Shown here one piece after another: positions 1 to 7,615 of a stretch of DNA of 9,482 nucleotides. Both the position numbers and the translations under genes were made by a program. This stretch comes from an uncultured Erysipelotrichaceae bacterium. Its GTDB lineage: Bacteria > Bacillota_I > Bacilli_A > Erysipelotrichales > Erysipelotrichaceae. Positions within the stretch are counted from its first letter, which is position 1. Each line of letters begins with the position of its first letter. The notes beneath the pieces are model-generated. The model made no database searches. It worked only from the letters and a program-made list of their open reading frames with translations, and had not been told where the DNA came from. The stretch spans positions 1-9,482 of the forward strand of contig CAMWMY010000038.1 of NCBI GenBank assembly GCA_947175465.1, given 5' to 3'.

Positions 1-24
1 ATGTTTTCTGTAAATTAAACTATA

Positions 25-44
25 AATTACATTTTGTTGTAATT
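25..44. promoter_or_regulatory. 7-bp inverted repeat, possible operator
   Basis: AATTACA (25-31) and TGTAATT (38-44) are perfect reverse complements separated by 6 nt. The right arm overlaps a TTGTAA (37-42) that lies 17 nt before a TATATT (60-65), an arrangement that would suit a repressor site over a -35 box. In DNA this rich in A+T such boxes arise often by chance, and the terminator-like hairpin just downstream would stop transcripts from it, so the regulatory reading is weak. Confidence 0.25.
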
Positions 45-70
45 AATAAAAAAATATGCTATATTTATAT

Positions 71-106
71 TATATCCAACTATTTTCGAAGTGGATATAT
101 TTTTTT
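71..106 (+). terminator. Intrinsic terminator-like hairpin upstream of the operon
   Basis: TATATCCA (71-78) pairs perfectly with TGGATATA (92-99) around a 13-nt loop, and the stem is followed by seven T residues (100-106). An 8-bp stem plus a T-run on the plus strand is the standard look of a Rho-independent terminator, although only two of the eight pairs are G-C. It probably ends a transcript entering from the left and insulates the operon. The alternative is an attenuator, if a promoter exists to its left within the window. Confidence 0.55.
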
Positions 107-184
107 AGGTGTTAACTTATGTAGAAAAGGGTACACCAGAAAAAGATTGGTATATCAAAGTGGACTATAGGTGTTTTAATTATG
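71..184. repeat. Two imperfect direct copies in the leader
   Basis: The segments 71-121 and 151-184 share the same blocks in the same order: TATATC, then AAGTGGA, then TAGGTGTT, then a TTATG ending. The first copy carries about 17 extra bases, including the loop and T-run of the hairpin at 71-106. The second copy therefore looks like a shortened version lacking the terminator structure. This could be a decayed duplication, a pair of protein-binding sites or chance in biased sequence. No known element is recognised. Confidence 0.4.
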
Positions 185-220
185 GTTACATTTTTATCTA
201 TCTAAGTTTTGAATGTTTTT

Positions 221-226
221 TATAAT
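221..226 (+). promoter_or_regulatory. Candidate -10 box for the operon promoter
   Basis: An exact TATAAT occurs 125 nt before the first start codon, downstream of the terminator-like hairpin. No good -35 box stands 16-18 nt upstream (the bases at 198-203 are a poor match). A second possibility is TTGAAT (209-214) with GATAAA (231-236), spacer 16, each matching the consensus at four of six positions. A promoter is expected somewhere in 107-330 because the operon needs one, but the exact box is uncertain in such A+T-rich DNA. Confidence 0.3.
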
Positions 227-337
227 TAGCGATAAATATTATACATATATCTTTTTTTAGTTTAGTTAATTGGAAATATTAGTGCGAAATTTGTAGATGT
301 ATGAAAAATATTACATCGAACTTTAAGTTACTAAGTT

Positions 338-343
338 GAGGAG
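338..343 (+). promoter_or_regulatory. Ribosome binding site of the first gene
   Basis: GAGGAG followed by A ends 7 nt before the ATG at 351 and supports that start. Directly before it lies an 11-bp palindrome, AACTT-T-AAGTT (319-329), and another AAGTT (333-337). The upstream AACTT could pair with this last AAGTT to make a 5-bp stem that abuts the ribosome binding site. Confidence 0.75.
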
Positions 344-350
344 ATAAAAA

Positions 351-1829
351 ATGAAAAAAGAAATCATTTTGCCATATGCACCAATACTTGTAGAATCCAC
401 ACGTTCTATTGGATATTCTTTTGAATCCGCTTTAGCTGATATAATAGATAATAGCCTAAGCAAAAATGCCAAAGAAATACATATTCGTTTCAATTCTGCA
501 GTGCCACAATATGTTGCTGTGATTGATGATGCGTGTGGTATGAGTAATGACGAACTTATTGCTGCTATGCGTTACGGAAGTAAAAGTTCACAGGATGAGA
601 GAGAAGCAAATGATCTAGGGCGTTTTGGTCTTGGATTAAAAATGGCATCATTATCTCAGTGTAGAAAATTGACGGTTATAACTAAACAAGGCAAAGAAAT
701 TTATGGCGCTCAATGGGATTTAGATTATATTATTTCCCAAAAGGATTGGGCATTAAAATGTTTCGATAAGGCTGAGATAAATGATTTACTGTATGTTGAT
801 GAACTCAGGAAAAAAGAAAGTGGAACTATTGTTTTATGGGAAGCATTCGACAGAATGTTAAATGGTGCAACAGAATCACAAAAATCGAAAGTTTTTGATG
901 AAAAAATCGAAATAGCACGTAATCATATTTCGCTTGTTTTTCACAGATTTATCGGTGATGAAAATCCTACGCAAAGAATTAAAATTTACTTTAATAATGA
1001 AAAGGTTGAACCCAAAGATCCGTTTTTGTCAAACCATCCTGCTACTCAACCCTTGGTGGAGCAAACTTTGCTTGTTGAAGATAGTTGCATAAAAGTTAAA
1101 CCTTATATTCTTCCTTATGCAGACAAGCTTTCTACTAAAGACAAAAAGATGTTAGGGGATTTGGGCGATCTTAGACAAAATCAGGGTTTTTATGTATATC
1201 GAAATAAGCGTTTAATTATTTGGGGAACTTGGTTTAGATTGATTAAACAACACGAATTAAATAAATTAGCGCGTGTACGTGTTGATATCCCCAATTCTCT
1301 AGATTCGCTTTGGGAGATCGACATAAAAAAATCAGCGGCTTTTTTGCCTGATATTATAAAGAAAAATCTTGTAGGTATTGTTGAAAACACAGTTGGTCGA
1401 AGCGAACGTGTTTATAGATATCGAGGAAGAAACGTGTCAGATGATGATCTTCAGCACATTTGGAATCCTATTGATAATAGAGGATGTTTCCAGTATCTTA
1501 TTAATCGTGATTTGCCACTTTATAAAAAACTCGAAGAATGTTTGGATGAAGAAGGCAATCGTTACTTGGATTCTTTAATCAAAACCATTGAAGATGCTTT
1601 TCCTTATAGCGATGTATACTTTAGGCTTGCAAAAAGCGAAAATGCGGTTCGAACATCTTCGTTGGATTTTGATGAGGTATATAAAGTAGCTGTTGATATG
1701 ATTCAGTCTATTAAAGAGAATGGTTGTGATATTGTTACTTTTATAAACTCTATGGATAAAATTGACTTTTTTATAAATTATCCAGAAGTAGTTGAAAAAA
1801 TCAAGGAGGATTACGGTAGTGACAGCTAA
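351..1829 (+). CDS. MORC/MutL-like GHKL ATPase with S5 domain
   Basis: This 492-residue protein carries an N-terminal GHKL (Bergerat-fold) ATPase followed by an S5-like domain, the pairing found in MutL and MORC proteins. Seen directly: an N-box LADIIDNSL at residues 28-36 (Asn34 for magnesium), an adenine-contact loop IDDACGM at 58-64, the ATP-lid glycine motif GRFGLGLK at 90-97, and SGT at 157-159. In the S5 part, YRNKRLI (283-289) and IDIKKSA (323-329) stand where MutL has its conserved lysine. Two residues are unusual: the MutL catalytic Glu is Asp30 here, and the first Gly of DxGxG is Ala61. By family knowledge such proteins dimerise on ATP and clamp or remodel DNA. It is the first gene of the operon, has a good ribosome binding site, and its end overlaps the next gene by 11 nt. 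It has no nuclease domain, signal peptide or membrane segment. I infer the ATP-driven sensor or clamp of a restriction-type system. Family call is firm, exact role inferred. Confidence 0.9.
   Translation: MKKEIILPYAPILVESTRSIGYSFESALADIIDNSLSKNAKEIHIRFNSAVPQYVAVIDDACGMSNDELIAAMRYGSKSSQDEREANDLGRFGLGLKMASLSQCRKLTVITKQGKEIYGAQWDLDYIISQKDWALKCFDKAEINDLLYVDELRKKESGTIVLWEAFDRMLNGATESQKSKVFDEKIEIARNHISLVFHRFIGDENPTQRIKIYFNNEKVEPKDPFLSNHPATQPLVEQTLLVEDSCIKVKPYILPYADKLSTKDKKMLGDLGDLRQNQGFYVYRNKRLIIWGTWFRLIKQHELNKLARVRVDIPNSLDSLWEIDIKKSAAFLPDIIKKNLVGIVENTVGRSERVYRYRGRNVSDDDLQHIWNPIDNRGCFQYLINRDLPLYKKLEECLDEEGNRYLDSLIKTIEDAFPYSDVYFRLAKSENAVRTSSLDFDEVYKVAVDMIQSIKENGCDIVTFINSMDKIDFFINYPEVVEKIKEDYGSDS
1803..1810 (+). 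promoter_or_regulatory. Ribosome binding site that fixes a GTG start
   Basis: AAGGAGGA, a near-perfect anti-16S match, lies inside the 3' end of the ATPase gene, 8 nt before the GTG at 1819. The frame stays open upstream to a TTG at 1792, but that codon lies before this site and has no site of its own. The next in-frame ATG (1858) has no Shine-Dalgarno sequence either. GTG 1819 is therefore the best start. Confidence 0.8.
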
Positions 1830-4587
1830 TCAAGAACTGATTATTTATCATGTGCTTATGCAAGTAAAACCAAATAACGTTGTAGAAGAAGCTAAAATTA
1901 AAGAATATATTAATGTTTTTAAAATTCTTAATCCGATTACAGCAGTAGAAGAAGATGAAGTGATCAAGGAATTACATTCTAAACTTTCTGTGCGAATGGA
2001 TAGAGGTGCTTGCATAAAAGAAAAAGATCATATAACTTGGTATTATAGTGCAAAGAAGAATATTGAACCTACTTATTGGAATAGGTATTGTACGTATCTG
2101 GTCAAAAACGAAGGATTTAATACTGATGTAATCAATTCTTTAGATGCATCTACTGATGAAATGATGGACTTGATGGGAAATCCAAATTCTCCATTAGATT
2201 TTTCACGTTGTGGTCTTGTGATTGGTGATGTTCAATCAGGAAAAACATCAACTTATACTGCACTTATTAACAAAGCAGCTGATGCAGGATATGGTATAAT
2301 AATTCTTCTTACCGGAACTATTGAGAAGCTTCGTAAGCAAACTCAAAGTAGGTTAGATGCTGGCTTTGTCGGATTGGATAGTACAGCTTTTACACGTGAT
2401 AAAGATAATGTGTTTATCGGCGTAGGAAATATCGATCCTTCTGTTTCAGGTTGGGCCGTGACATCAACAGCAAGCGACTTTAACACAAATGTAGCAAAGC
2501 AACTTAATGGACGCTTGTCTGGTATAAAAAGTCCGATTCTTTTTGTGCTCAAAAAGAATAAAAGTGTTCTTGAAAAATTGGAACAATGGCTTCGCATCTA
2601 TAACGCTAATTCTGTTGACGGTAAAATACATAGTCCTCTATTGCTTATTGATGATGAAGCGGATAACGCTTCTGTTAATACCAAAAAGGATGAAGATACT
2701 CCTACTGCCATCAATGCAGGTATTCGTAAACTTTTAAAACTGTTTACACGTTCAAATTATGTGGCTTTTACCGCTACGCCTTATGCTAATATTTTCATTA
2801 ATCCGGATAGTAATGATGAAATGCTGGAAGACGACCTGTTTCCTCGTGATTTTATCTATGCATTAGAAGCACCGACTAATTATATTGGCGCGCGAACCAT
2901 TTTCCCAGAAGACGGAAGACACAATTATATGGTTAAGAATAATGAGGATTGTGAATATTACTTGCCCGAAAAACATAAGAAAGATTTTATACCTAGTACT
3001 GAATTACCTTTATCATTAAAAGAAGCTATTGCGTCATTCTTTATCGCAAATGCTGTTAGAGATCTCAGAGGACAGCAAAAAAAACATCGTTCCATGCTCA
3101 TAAATATAAGTAGGTTTATTGATGTTCAAGAAAGAATATGTAAACAAGTTGATGGTTATGTTAGAGAACTGCAACGAGAGGTTAGAAATTATTATCGTAC
3201 AGGAAAAAGTGCTTTACAGCACGAGGGAATCGCTTTTATAAAGCAAGTTTTTGATACGCATTTTGCACCATTAAGTGATGATATTCTTGCCGGTGAACAG
3301 CGGTTTACTTGGGAGCAGATCCAACTATCATTGAATGATGCTATTGCGTCTATAGTTGTCCGTACAGTTAACGGCGGAAATGCTCCTAAAAACTTGAATT
3401 ATGATGAGTGCGAAGAAGACGGATTGAGAATAATTGCTATCGGTGGATTTAGCCTTTCGAGAGGATTAACACTCGAAGGTTTATGCACAAGTTATTTTTA
3501 TCGTAATTCTAAAATGTATGATACGCTTATGCAAATGGGAAGATGGTTTGGATACCGTCCTCATTATGCAGATGTGTGTCAAGTTTGGATGAGCGAAACC
3601 TCAGTGGAATGGTATGCCTACATTTCAGATGCTTCTGACGAATTGCGCCGAGAAGTAAGAAGAATGCGTGATTTGGATTTAACGCCAAAGGAATTCGGAT
3701 TAGGTGTTCGCTCAGATAAAGATGCTTTATTAGTAACAGCTATTAATAAAATGCGTTATACTGAGGATATCGATATGACGATCAGCTTAAATGGTGATGT
3801 AATCGAAACTCCTTACATTCATATGAACAAAGAAATCAATAACGCCAATCTCAATTTAGTCACAAAATGGATCAACAGACTTCTTGATGACGGATATTCT
3901 TTTTCAGACTCCGCTAAAGAAAATCTTGCTTTGTCGCATCCGCAAATACTTAATGTTCCAAAGCACTATGTTATTGAGTTACTAAACGCTTACAAAAGCC
4001 ACTATCTAAACATGGATTTCAGAACTTCCAACTTAGTACACTTGCTCGAAGGATATACGGATGGTACTGTTGATACTTGGGATATTCTTGTTTCAAACGG
4101 TAGAAGCGAATCTACTAGTTTTTGTGGTATCGATATTAAACCAATACGTCGTATTTTTGCCATTAAAGAGAAAAGCAAAGCTCTTCAAATGTCCGGAAAA
4201 GGTGCGCGTTTGGGTAATGCGTCCCTCGCTAAAGGTGGACTAACTAAAGAAAAAACGCGCGAAATCGAAGAAGCAGCAAAATGCTTGCGTTCTAAAACCG
4301 AACAAGATAAATCCTTTTCTCAAGAAGAGTATTTTAATTCAGGTATTGAGCGTAAGCCTCTCTTAATGATTCATCCTGTACACTTAGATCCAAAGGATGA
4401 TGAAGAAAAGAGAGAACTCATTAAGAATCAACCCAACCTCTTAATAGGGTTAAGTATTGGTATTCCTAGTATAAATGGAAGAAAGAAAGAGTCTTATCGC
4501 TACAGAATTAATTTAGTCAAATGGAGAGAACTTCTGGAGATCGATGATGACTACCTTGAGGAAACTGGTAACGAGGAGGAGTCCTGA
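1819..4587 (+). CDS. Z1-domain superfamily 2 helicase-like ATPase
   Basis: With the GTG start the protein has 922 residues. Seen directly: a Walker A loop GDVQSGKT at residues 136-143 (Lys142), a Walker B/DEAD-type motif LLIDDEAD at 275-282, and FTATP at 317-321 matching helicase motif III (SAT/TAT). The C-terminal Z1 signature follows, with GGFSLSRGLTLEGL at 542-555 and QMGRWFGYRP at 572-581, whose Arg575 and Arg580 are the likely arginine-finger residues of motif VI. The Z1 domain (Pfam PF10593, from memory) is known from proteins with an SF2 helicase module in predicted restriction systems beside MORC-like ATPases. The length is typical of the family. The gene overlaps the ATPase gene by 11 nt, and its stop TGA is directly followed by the ATG of the next gene, so translation is probably coupled on both sides. 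Inferred role: ATP-driven translocation on or unwinding of invading DNA, feeding the partner nuclease. Real helicase activity is not proven by sequence. Confidence 0.9.
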   Translation: MTANQELIIYHVLMQVKPNNVVEEAKIKEYINVFKILNPITAVEEDEVIKELHSKLSVRMDRGACIKEKDHITWYYSAKKNIEPTYWNRYCTYLVKNEGFNTDVINSLDASTDEMMDLMGNPNSPLDFSRCGLVIGDVQSGKTSTYTALINKAADAGYGIIILLTGTIEKLRKQTQSRLDAGFVGLDSTAFTRDKDNVFIGVGNIDPSVSGWAVTSTASDFNTNVAKQLNGRLSGIKSPILFVLKKNKSVLEKLEQWLRIYNANSVDGKIHSPLLLIDDEADNASVNTKKDEDTPTAINAGIRKLLKLFTRSNYVAFTATPYANIFINPDSNDEMLEDDLFPRDFIYALEAPTNYIGARTIFPEDGRHNYMVKNNEDCEYYLPEKHKKDFIPSTELPLSLKEAIASFFIANAVRDLRGQQKKHRSMLINISRFIDVQERICKQVDGYVRELQREVRNYYRTGKSALQHEGIAFIKQVFDTHFAPLSDDILAGEQRFTWEQIQLSLNDAIASIVVRTVNGGNAPKNLNYDECEEDGLRIIAIGGFSLSRGLTLEGLCTSYFYRNSKMYDTLMQMGRWFGYRPHYADVCQVWMSETSVEWYAYISDASDELRREVRRMRDLDLTPKEFGLGVRSDKDALLVTAINKMRYTEDIDMTISLNGDVIETPYIHMNKEINNANLNLVTKWINRLLDDGYSFSDSAKENLALSHPQILNVPKHYVIELLNAYKSHYLNMDFRTSNLVHLLEGYTDGTVDTWDILVSNGRSESTSFCGIDIKPIRRIFAIKEKSKALQMSGKGARLGNASLAKGGLTKEKTREIEEAAKCLRSKTEQDKSFSQEEYFNSGIERKPLLMIHPVHLDPKDDEEKRELIKNQPNLLIGLSIGIPSINGRKKESYRYRINLVKWRELLEIDDDYLEETGNEEES

Positions 4588-5514
4588 ATGAGTATAATTG
4601 CTAAAGAGATATTTGCTATCTCTCAAGAAATCGATTCGTTCCGTAGAGTTGATGAGGATCATCCGTTAGATATTTATTTAGGAAGAGATGCATCTGCACG
4701 CATCTCAATGTTATTAATTTCAAAAAGCGTGCCTATGCAGATATATTCCTCACACTTAATTGGAATCTCAATAGGAAAACGTGTTGACGGTGCATGTGCT
4801 TTATCCTTTTCTCTTCTTGATAATCAATATCAAGATATATTCTTCCATTTTTGTGATGATATCATAAACGCCACAAGAGATATTAAAGACAAATCGCAAG
4901 GAATAACCTTTGTATGTCTTAGATACTTGAAATGGCAAGAAATGTTGAAAAAGAATAGATCTGGACTGTTAAGTTTTTCAGAAATAAAAGGACTGATTGG
5001 CGAGTTAGTTTTTCTTAAAGAGATTCTTTTTGATAAATATGGAAAAAATGTTGCATTGCAATCATGGATAGGTCCAGATAAAGCTGATCAGGATTTTGTT
5101 TGCTCTGATTTATGGTATGAGGTAAAAGCTACGGTTAGTGGGGGAGCAACGGTTAAAATTTCATCCATTGAACAGTTAGACACTGATAATGACGGCGAAT
5201 TAGTTGTAGTATATCTTGATAAGACAAGCTGTGCAAATCCAAACCGAATTACTCTAAATAGCATAGTTTACGAGATTGAAAACAGTTTAGAGAATGGTGA
5301 ACAAAGACGGTTATTTGGAGATATACTAATTCGTCAAGGGTATGTTTATCGTAACGAATATGATGAACACGGATTTGTTTGCACTAGTATTAACAGATAT
5401 TCTGTAAATCAATCCTTTCCTGCACTAAGGAAGCGAAACATTCCTACAGCGATAGCAAACTCTAATTATTTGCTTTCGATACCTGCGATACAGGATTTTT
5501 TTAAGGAGAATTAA
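4588..5514 (+). CDS. PD-(D/E)XK nuclease-type protein (DUF4420 family)
   Basis: A 308-residue protein matching the PD-(D/E)XK motif family formerly called DUF4420 (PF14390, from memory). The nuclease core is visible: a conserved helix GLIGELVFLKEIL around residues 135-147 with Glu139, then Asp169 in DQDFV, then Glu178-Val-Lys180 in LWYEVKA, giving the E, D...ExK arrangement of metal-dependent restriction nucleases. SSIEQL at 192-197 follows and is typical of this family. The start ATG abuts the stop of the Z1 gene, with AGGAGG at 4574-4579, 8 nt upstream. The N-terminal 120 residues carry no motif I can name and may contact DNA or partners. All expected catalytic residues are present, so it should be active. 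In context it is the likely DNA-cutting subunit, guided by the MORC-like and Z1 ATPases and restrained on host DNA by the methyltransferase of the same operon. Cleavage itself is inferred from the motifs. Confidence 0.85.
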   Translation: MSIIAKEIFAISQEIDSFRRVDEDHPLDIYLGRDASARISMLLISKSVPMQIYSSHLIGISIGKRVDGACALSFSLLDNQYQDIFFHFCDDIINATRDIKDKSQGITFVCLRYLKWQEMLKKNRSGLLSFSEIKGLIGELVFLKEILFDKYGKNVALQSWIGPDKADQDFVCSDLWYEVKATVSGGATVKISSIEQLDTDNDGELVVVYLDKTSCANPNRITLNSIVYEIENSLENGEQRRLFGDILIRQGYVYRNEYDEHGFVCTSINRYSVNQSFPALRKRNIPTAIANSNYLLSIPAIQDFFKEN

Positions 5515-5517
5515 TCT

Positions 5518-7593
5518 ATGGAATTGGTAGAATTTAGAGAAGCCTTACTTGAACAATTTAAATTTGCTTTTTCTGCCGATAATACTACGGATAAGGAAGA
5601 GTTTATTAATTATGTTTCTGAAGTGTTGTTAGAAGCAGAAGTACTTGAGAATACCATCGAATATCTACCATTTGAAGGAATAGGAACAAGAAACAAAAAA
5701 ATCCAAATTGACGGTTACTCTTATAATGAGCTTGATGATTTTTTATCTTTGTATGTAGTACCATCTATTAGTTATGGTTCGATGGGGACACTTATAGCTA
5801 CAGAAGCTAACAAACTGTTTTCAAGAGCGCGGGCCTTCATTGAAGATGCAACATATATCAAAGCAAAATCAGAGGAAAGTCATCCGGCATATGGATTAGC
5901 TATCGACATTCTAAAAAAATATGTCTCTGTACGGAAGTATTGTATTTATATTCTTACCGATATGAGTATGAGTAAAAATATACAAACGATGGACGATGGA
6001 TCTATAAATGATATACCTGTAGAATATCATATTTGGGATATAAATCGTCTTTATCAATTAGCAGAATCCAAAAGTGGAAAAGAAGATATTGTAATTAATA
6101 TGTTGGAATTTACAGAATCTGGATTACCTTGTTTGCCTGCAAGTAAAACCGACGATTACACAGCATATCTGTGCAATATTCCGGGAATGTTGTTAGCGGA
6201 ATTATATAATTCATATGGCAGTAGATTGTTGGAAGGCAATGTGCGCTCATTTTTACAAACTAAAGGTAAAGTCAATAAGGGCATTCGCAATACAATATTA
6301 AACGCTCCTGATATGTTCTTTGCTTACAACAACGGTATTGCTGCTACCGCTTCTAATATCAACTTATTTGAATCAAATGGAAGCTTATATATTACTGAGA
6401 TAACTGCGTTACAAATTGTTAATGGTGGACAAACAACAGCTTCTCTTGCTATGGCTCTGTTAAAGGATAAGAGAGATGACTCCGAGGAAAAACTCAAACG
6501 AATCTATGTTCCTATGAAACTTTCCGTAGTATCTCCTGAAAAAGCTCAAGAGCTTATCCCCAACATATCTAGGTATGCTAATAGCCAAAACAAAGTTAGC
6601 GAAGCTGATTTGTGGTCTAATCATCCATTCCACATTAGAATGGAAAATATCTCTCGTCGTATATTTGCACCTGCAGTTGATGGTAAACAGTATGGAACGC
6701 ATTGGTATTACGAGCGAGCTAATGGTCAGTATAAGCAAGAAACCTATAAAGCAACTGAAGCAAGTAGAAAACGTTTTGAAATGCAGTGTCCTAAAAACCA
6801 AATGTTCACAAAAACAGATCTTGCAAAGTATATGAATATTTACCGAGAATTGCCACATGTTGCAAGTGCTGGTGGGCAAAAATCGTTTGCTAAATTTGCT
6901 GAGTATACTGCTGTTCAATGGGAAAAGAATGATGCATATTTTAATGAAGATTATTTTAAGAACGTTGTAGCTATGGCAATACTATTTAAACAATCCGATA
7001 AAATAGTAAAAAAACAGCTTTGGTACAACAGCTACAAAGCAAACATTGTTGCATATACGCTAGCTAAAATTATACAGACTGTGCATACGTATTATCCCGA
7101 ATATTCAATTGATTTTCGAAATATATGGTTGAAACAAAAATTATCGGCCGCATGGACACATCAGATAATAAGTAGCTCTAAAATAATTTATGATTTTTTA
7201 ATTGATGATAATCGGCCGGTTGAAAATGTCACAGAATGGGCAAAAAGAGAAGCTTGTTGGGATAATGCAAAAAATATAGAATTAATTCTGTTGCCCGAAT
7301 TTGTGAAAGAACTCGCTTATAAATCAAGTATTGAGGAGCAAGAAAAAGAAGCAATTTCGAAGCAAAAGCAAGTTTCAAAAGTTAATACCATGATTGAAAT
7401 TGCTAATATTGGTATTGATAATTGGAAGTATTTAATTGAATGGAATAAAACACACCCAGTTTTATCACCGACAGATTTAAGTTTTGTCAACGCTACTCTT
7501 GGTATGGAAAAAGGAAAGTTTCCTTCTGAAAAGCAGTGTGAAATGATCTTAAAAGTTCTTGAAAAAGCCCGTTTAGAGGGCTTCCCGAAATAA
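5518..7593 (+). CDS. AIPR family abortive-infection phage resistance protein
   Basis: A 691-residue protein with clear AIPR family signatures (PF10592, from memory), the family named after lactococcal abortive-infection phage resistance. Landmarks in order: QIDGYSYNELDDFLSLYVV (63-81); FLQTKGKVNKGIRNT (245-259); FFAYNNGI (267-274); QIVNGGQTTASL (299-310); ISRYANSQNKVSEADLWSNH (350-369); and HWYYERANGQY (395-405). The asparagine- and glutamine-rich loops (NNG, NGGQT, NSQN) are the best conserved parts. The last 250 residues are helix-rich and less conserved, ending in a charged segment around 605-630. AAGGAGA (5503-5509) lies 8 nt before the ATG, and the gap to the nuclease gene is 3 nt. The molecular function is not known to me. 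The N-terminal beta segment is reminiscent of a nuclease-like fold but lacks the E-x-K lysine. It probably acts with the other operon proteins in recognition of, or response to, phage DNA. Family call firm, activity unknown. Confidence 0.88.
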   Translation: MELVEFREALLEQFKFAFSADNTTDKEEFINYVSEVLLEAEVLENTIEYLPFEGIGTRNKKIQIDGYSYNELDDFLSLYVVPSISYGSMGTLIATEANKLFSRARAFIEDATYIKAKSEESHPAYGLAIDILKKYVSVRKYCIYILTDMSMSKNIQTMDDGSINDIPVEYHIWDINRLYQLAESKSGKEDIVINMLEFTESGLPCLPASKTDDYTAYLCNIPGMLLAELYNSYGSRLLEGNVRSFLQTKGKVNKGIRNTILNAPDMFFAYNNGIAATASNINLFESNGSLYITEITALQIVNGGQTTASLAMALLKDKRDDSEEKLKRIYVPMKLSVVSPEKAQELIPNISRYANSQNKVSEADLWSNHPFHIRMENISRRIFAPAVDGKQYGTHWYYERANGQYKQETYKATEASRKRFEMQCPKNQMFTKTDLAKYMNIYRELPHVASAGGQKSFAKFAEYTAVQWEKNDAYFNEDYFKNVVAMAILFKQSDKIVKKQLWYNSYKANIVAYTLAKIIQTVHTYYPEYSIDFRNIWLKQKLSAAWTHQIISSSKIIYDFLIDDNRPVENVTEWAKREACWDNAKNIELILLPEFVKELAYKSSIEEQEKEAISKQKQVSKVNTMIEIANIGIDNWKYLIEWNKTHPVLSPTDLSFVNATLGMEKGKFPSEKQCEMILKVLEKARLEGFPK
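7565..7583 (+). other. GC-rich stem-loop at the AIPR / methyltransferase junction
   Basis: AAGCCC (7565-7570) pairs perfectly with GGGCTT (7578-7583) around a 7-nt loop, inside the last codons of the AIPR gene and 32 nt before the methyltransferase start. There is no T-run after it, so it is not a classical intrinsic terminator. It sits at the widest junction of the operon and could slow RNA decay, mark a processing site or affect re-initiation. Confidence 0.35.
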
Positions 7594-7615
7594 TATCTTC
7601 ATAGGAGTTTTAATA

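Larger units (their letters stand above)
1..350. other. A+T-rich non-coding upstream region and operon leader
   Basis: No convincing gene lies here. The stretch is very A+T-rich and stop codons interrupt most frames. One frame stays open from position 3 to a stop at 168-170, but its translation has no acidic residue at all and crosses a strong terminator-like hairpin, so it does not look coding. What can be seen is a 7-bp dyad at 25-44, a terminator-like hairpin at 71-106, two related copies of a roughly 35-50 bp sequence (71-121 and 151-184), an exact TATAAT at 221-226, a small palindrome at 319-329 and the ribosome binding site of the first gene at 338-343. The region therefore looks like the end of an upstream transcription unit followed by the control region of the six-gene operon. 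Confidence 0.7.

Noticed and set aside
3..170. Open frame entering from the left edge (about 55 codons), possibly the end of an upstream gene
   Set aside because: The translation contains no Asp or Glu, is dominated by Lys, Tyr, Ile and Cys, and runs through the hairpin and T-run at 71-106, as expected for A+T-rich non-coding DNA.
109..225. 38-codon frame from a GTG, reading VLTYVEKGTPEKDWYIKVDY at its start
   Set aside because: It reads somewhat like real protein, but it has no ribosome binding site, lies in the imperfect repeat region and is short. It could be a gene remnant, but I cannot match it to a family.
241..260. T-run at 252-258 as a second terminator
   Set aside because: The preceding bases form no stable stem, only a few A-T pairs with a tiny loop.
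1190..1390. Minus-strand 66-codon frame within the ATPase gene
   Set aside because: It lies entirely opposite a conserved S5-domain coding region and has no recognisable motif, so it is a shadow frame.
6460..6918. Minus-strand 152-codon frame opposite the AIPR gene
   Set aside because: It overlaps the most conserved AIPR motifs, is rich in Phe, Ser and Cys like many antisense frames, and has no family resemblance.
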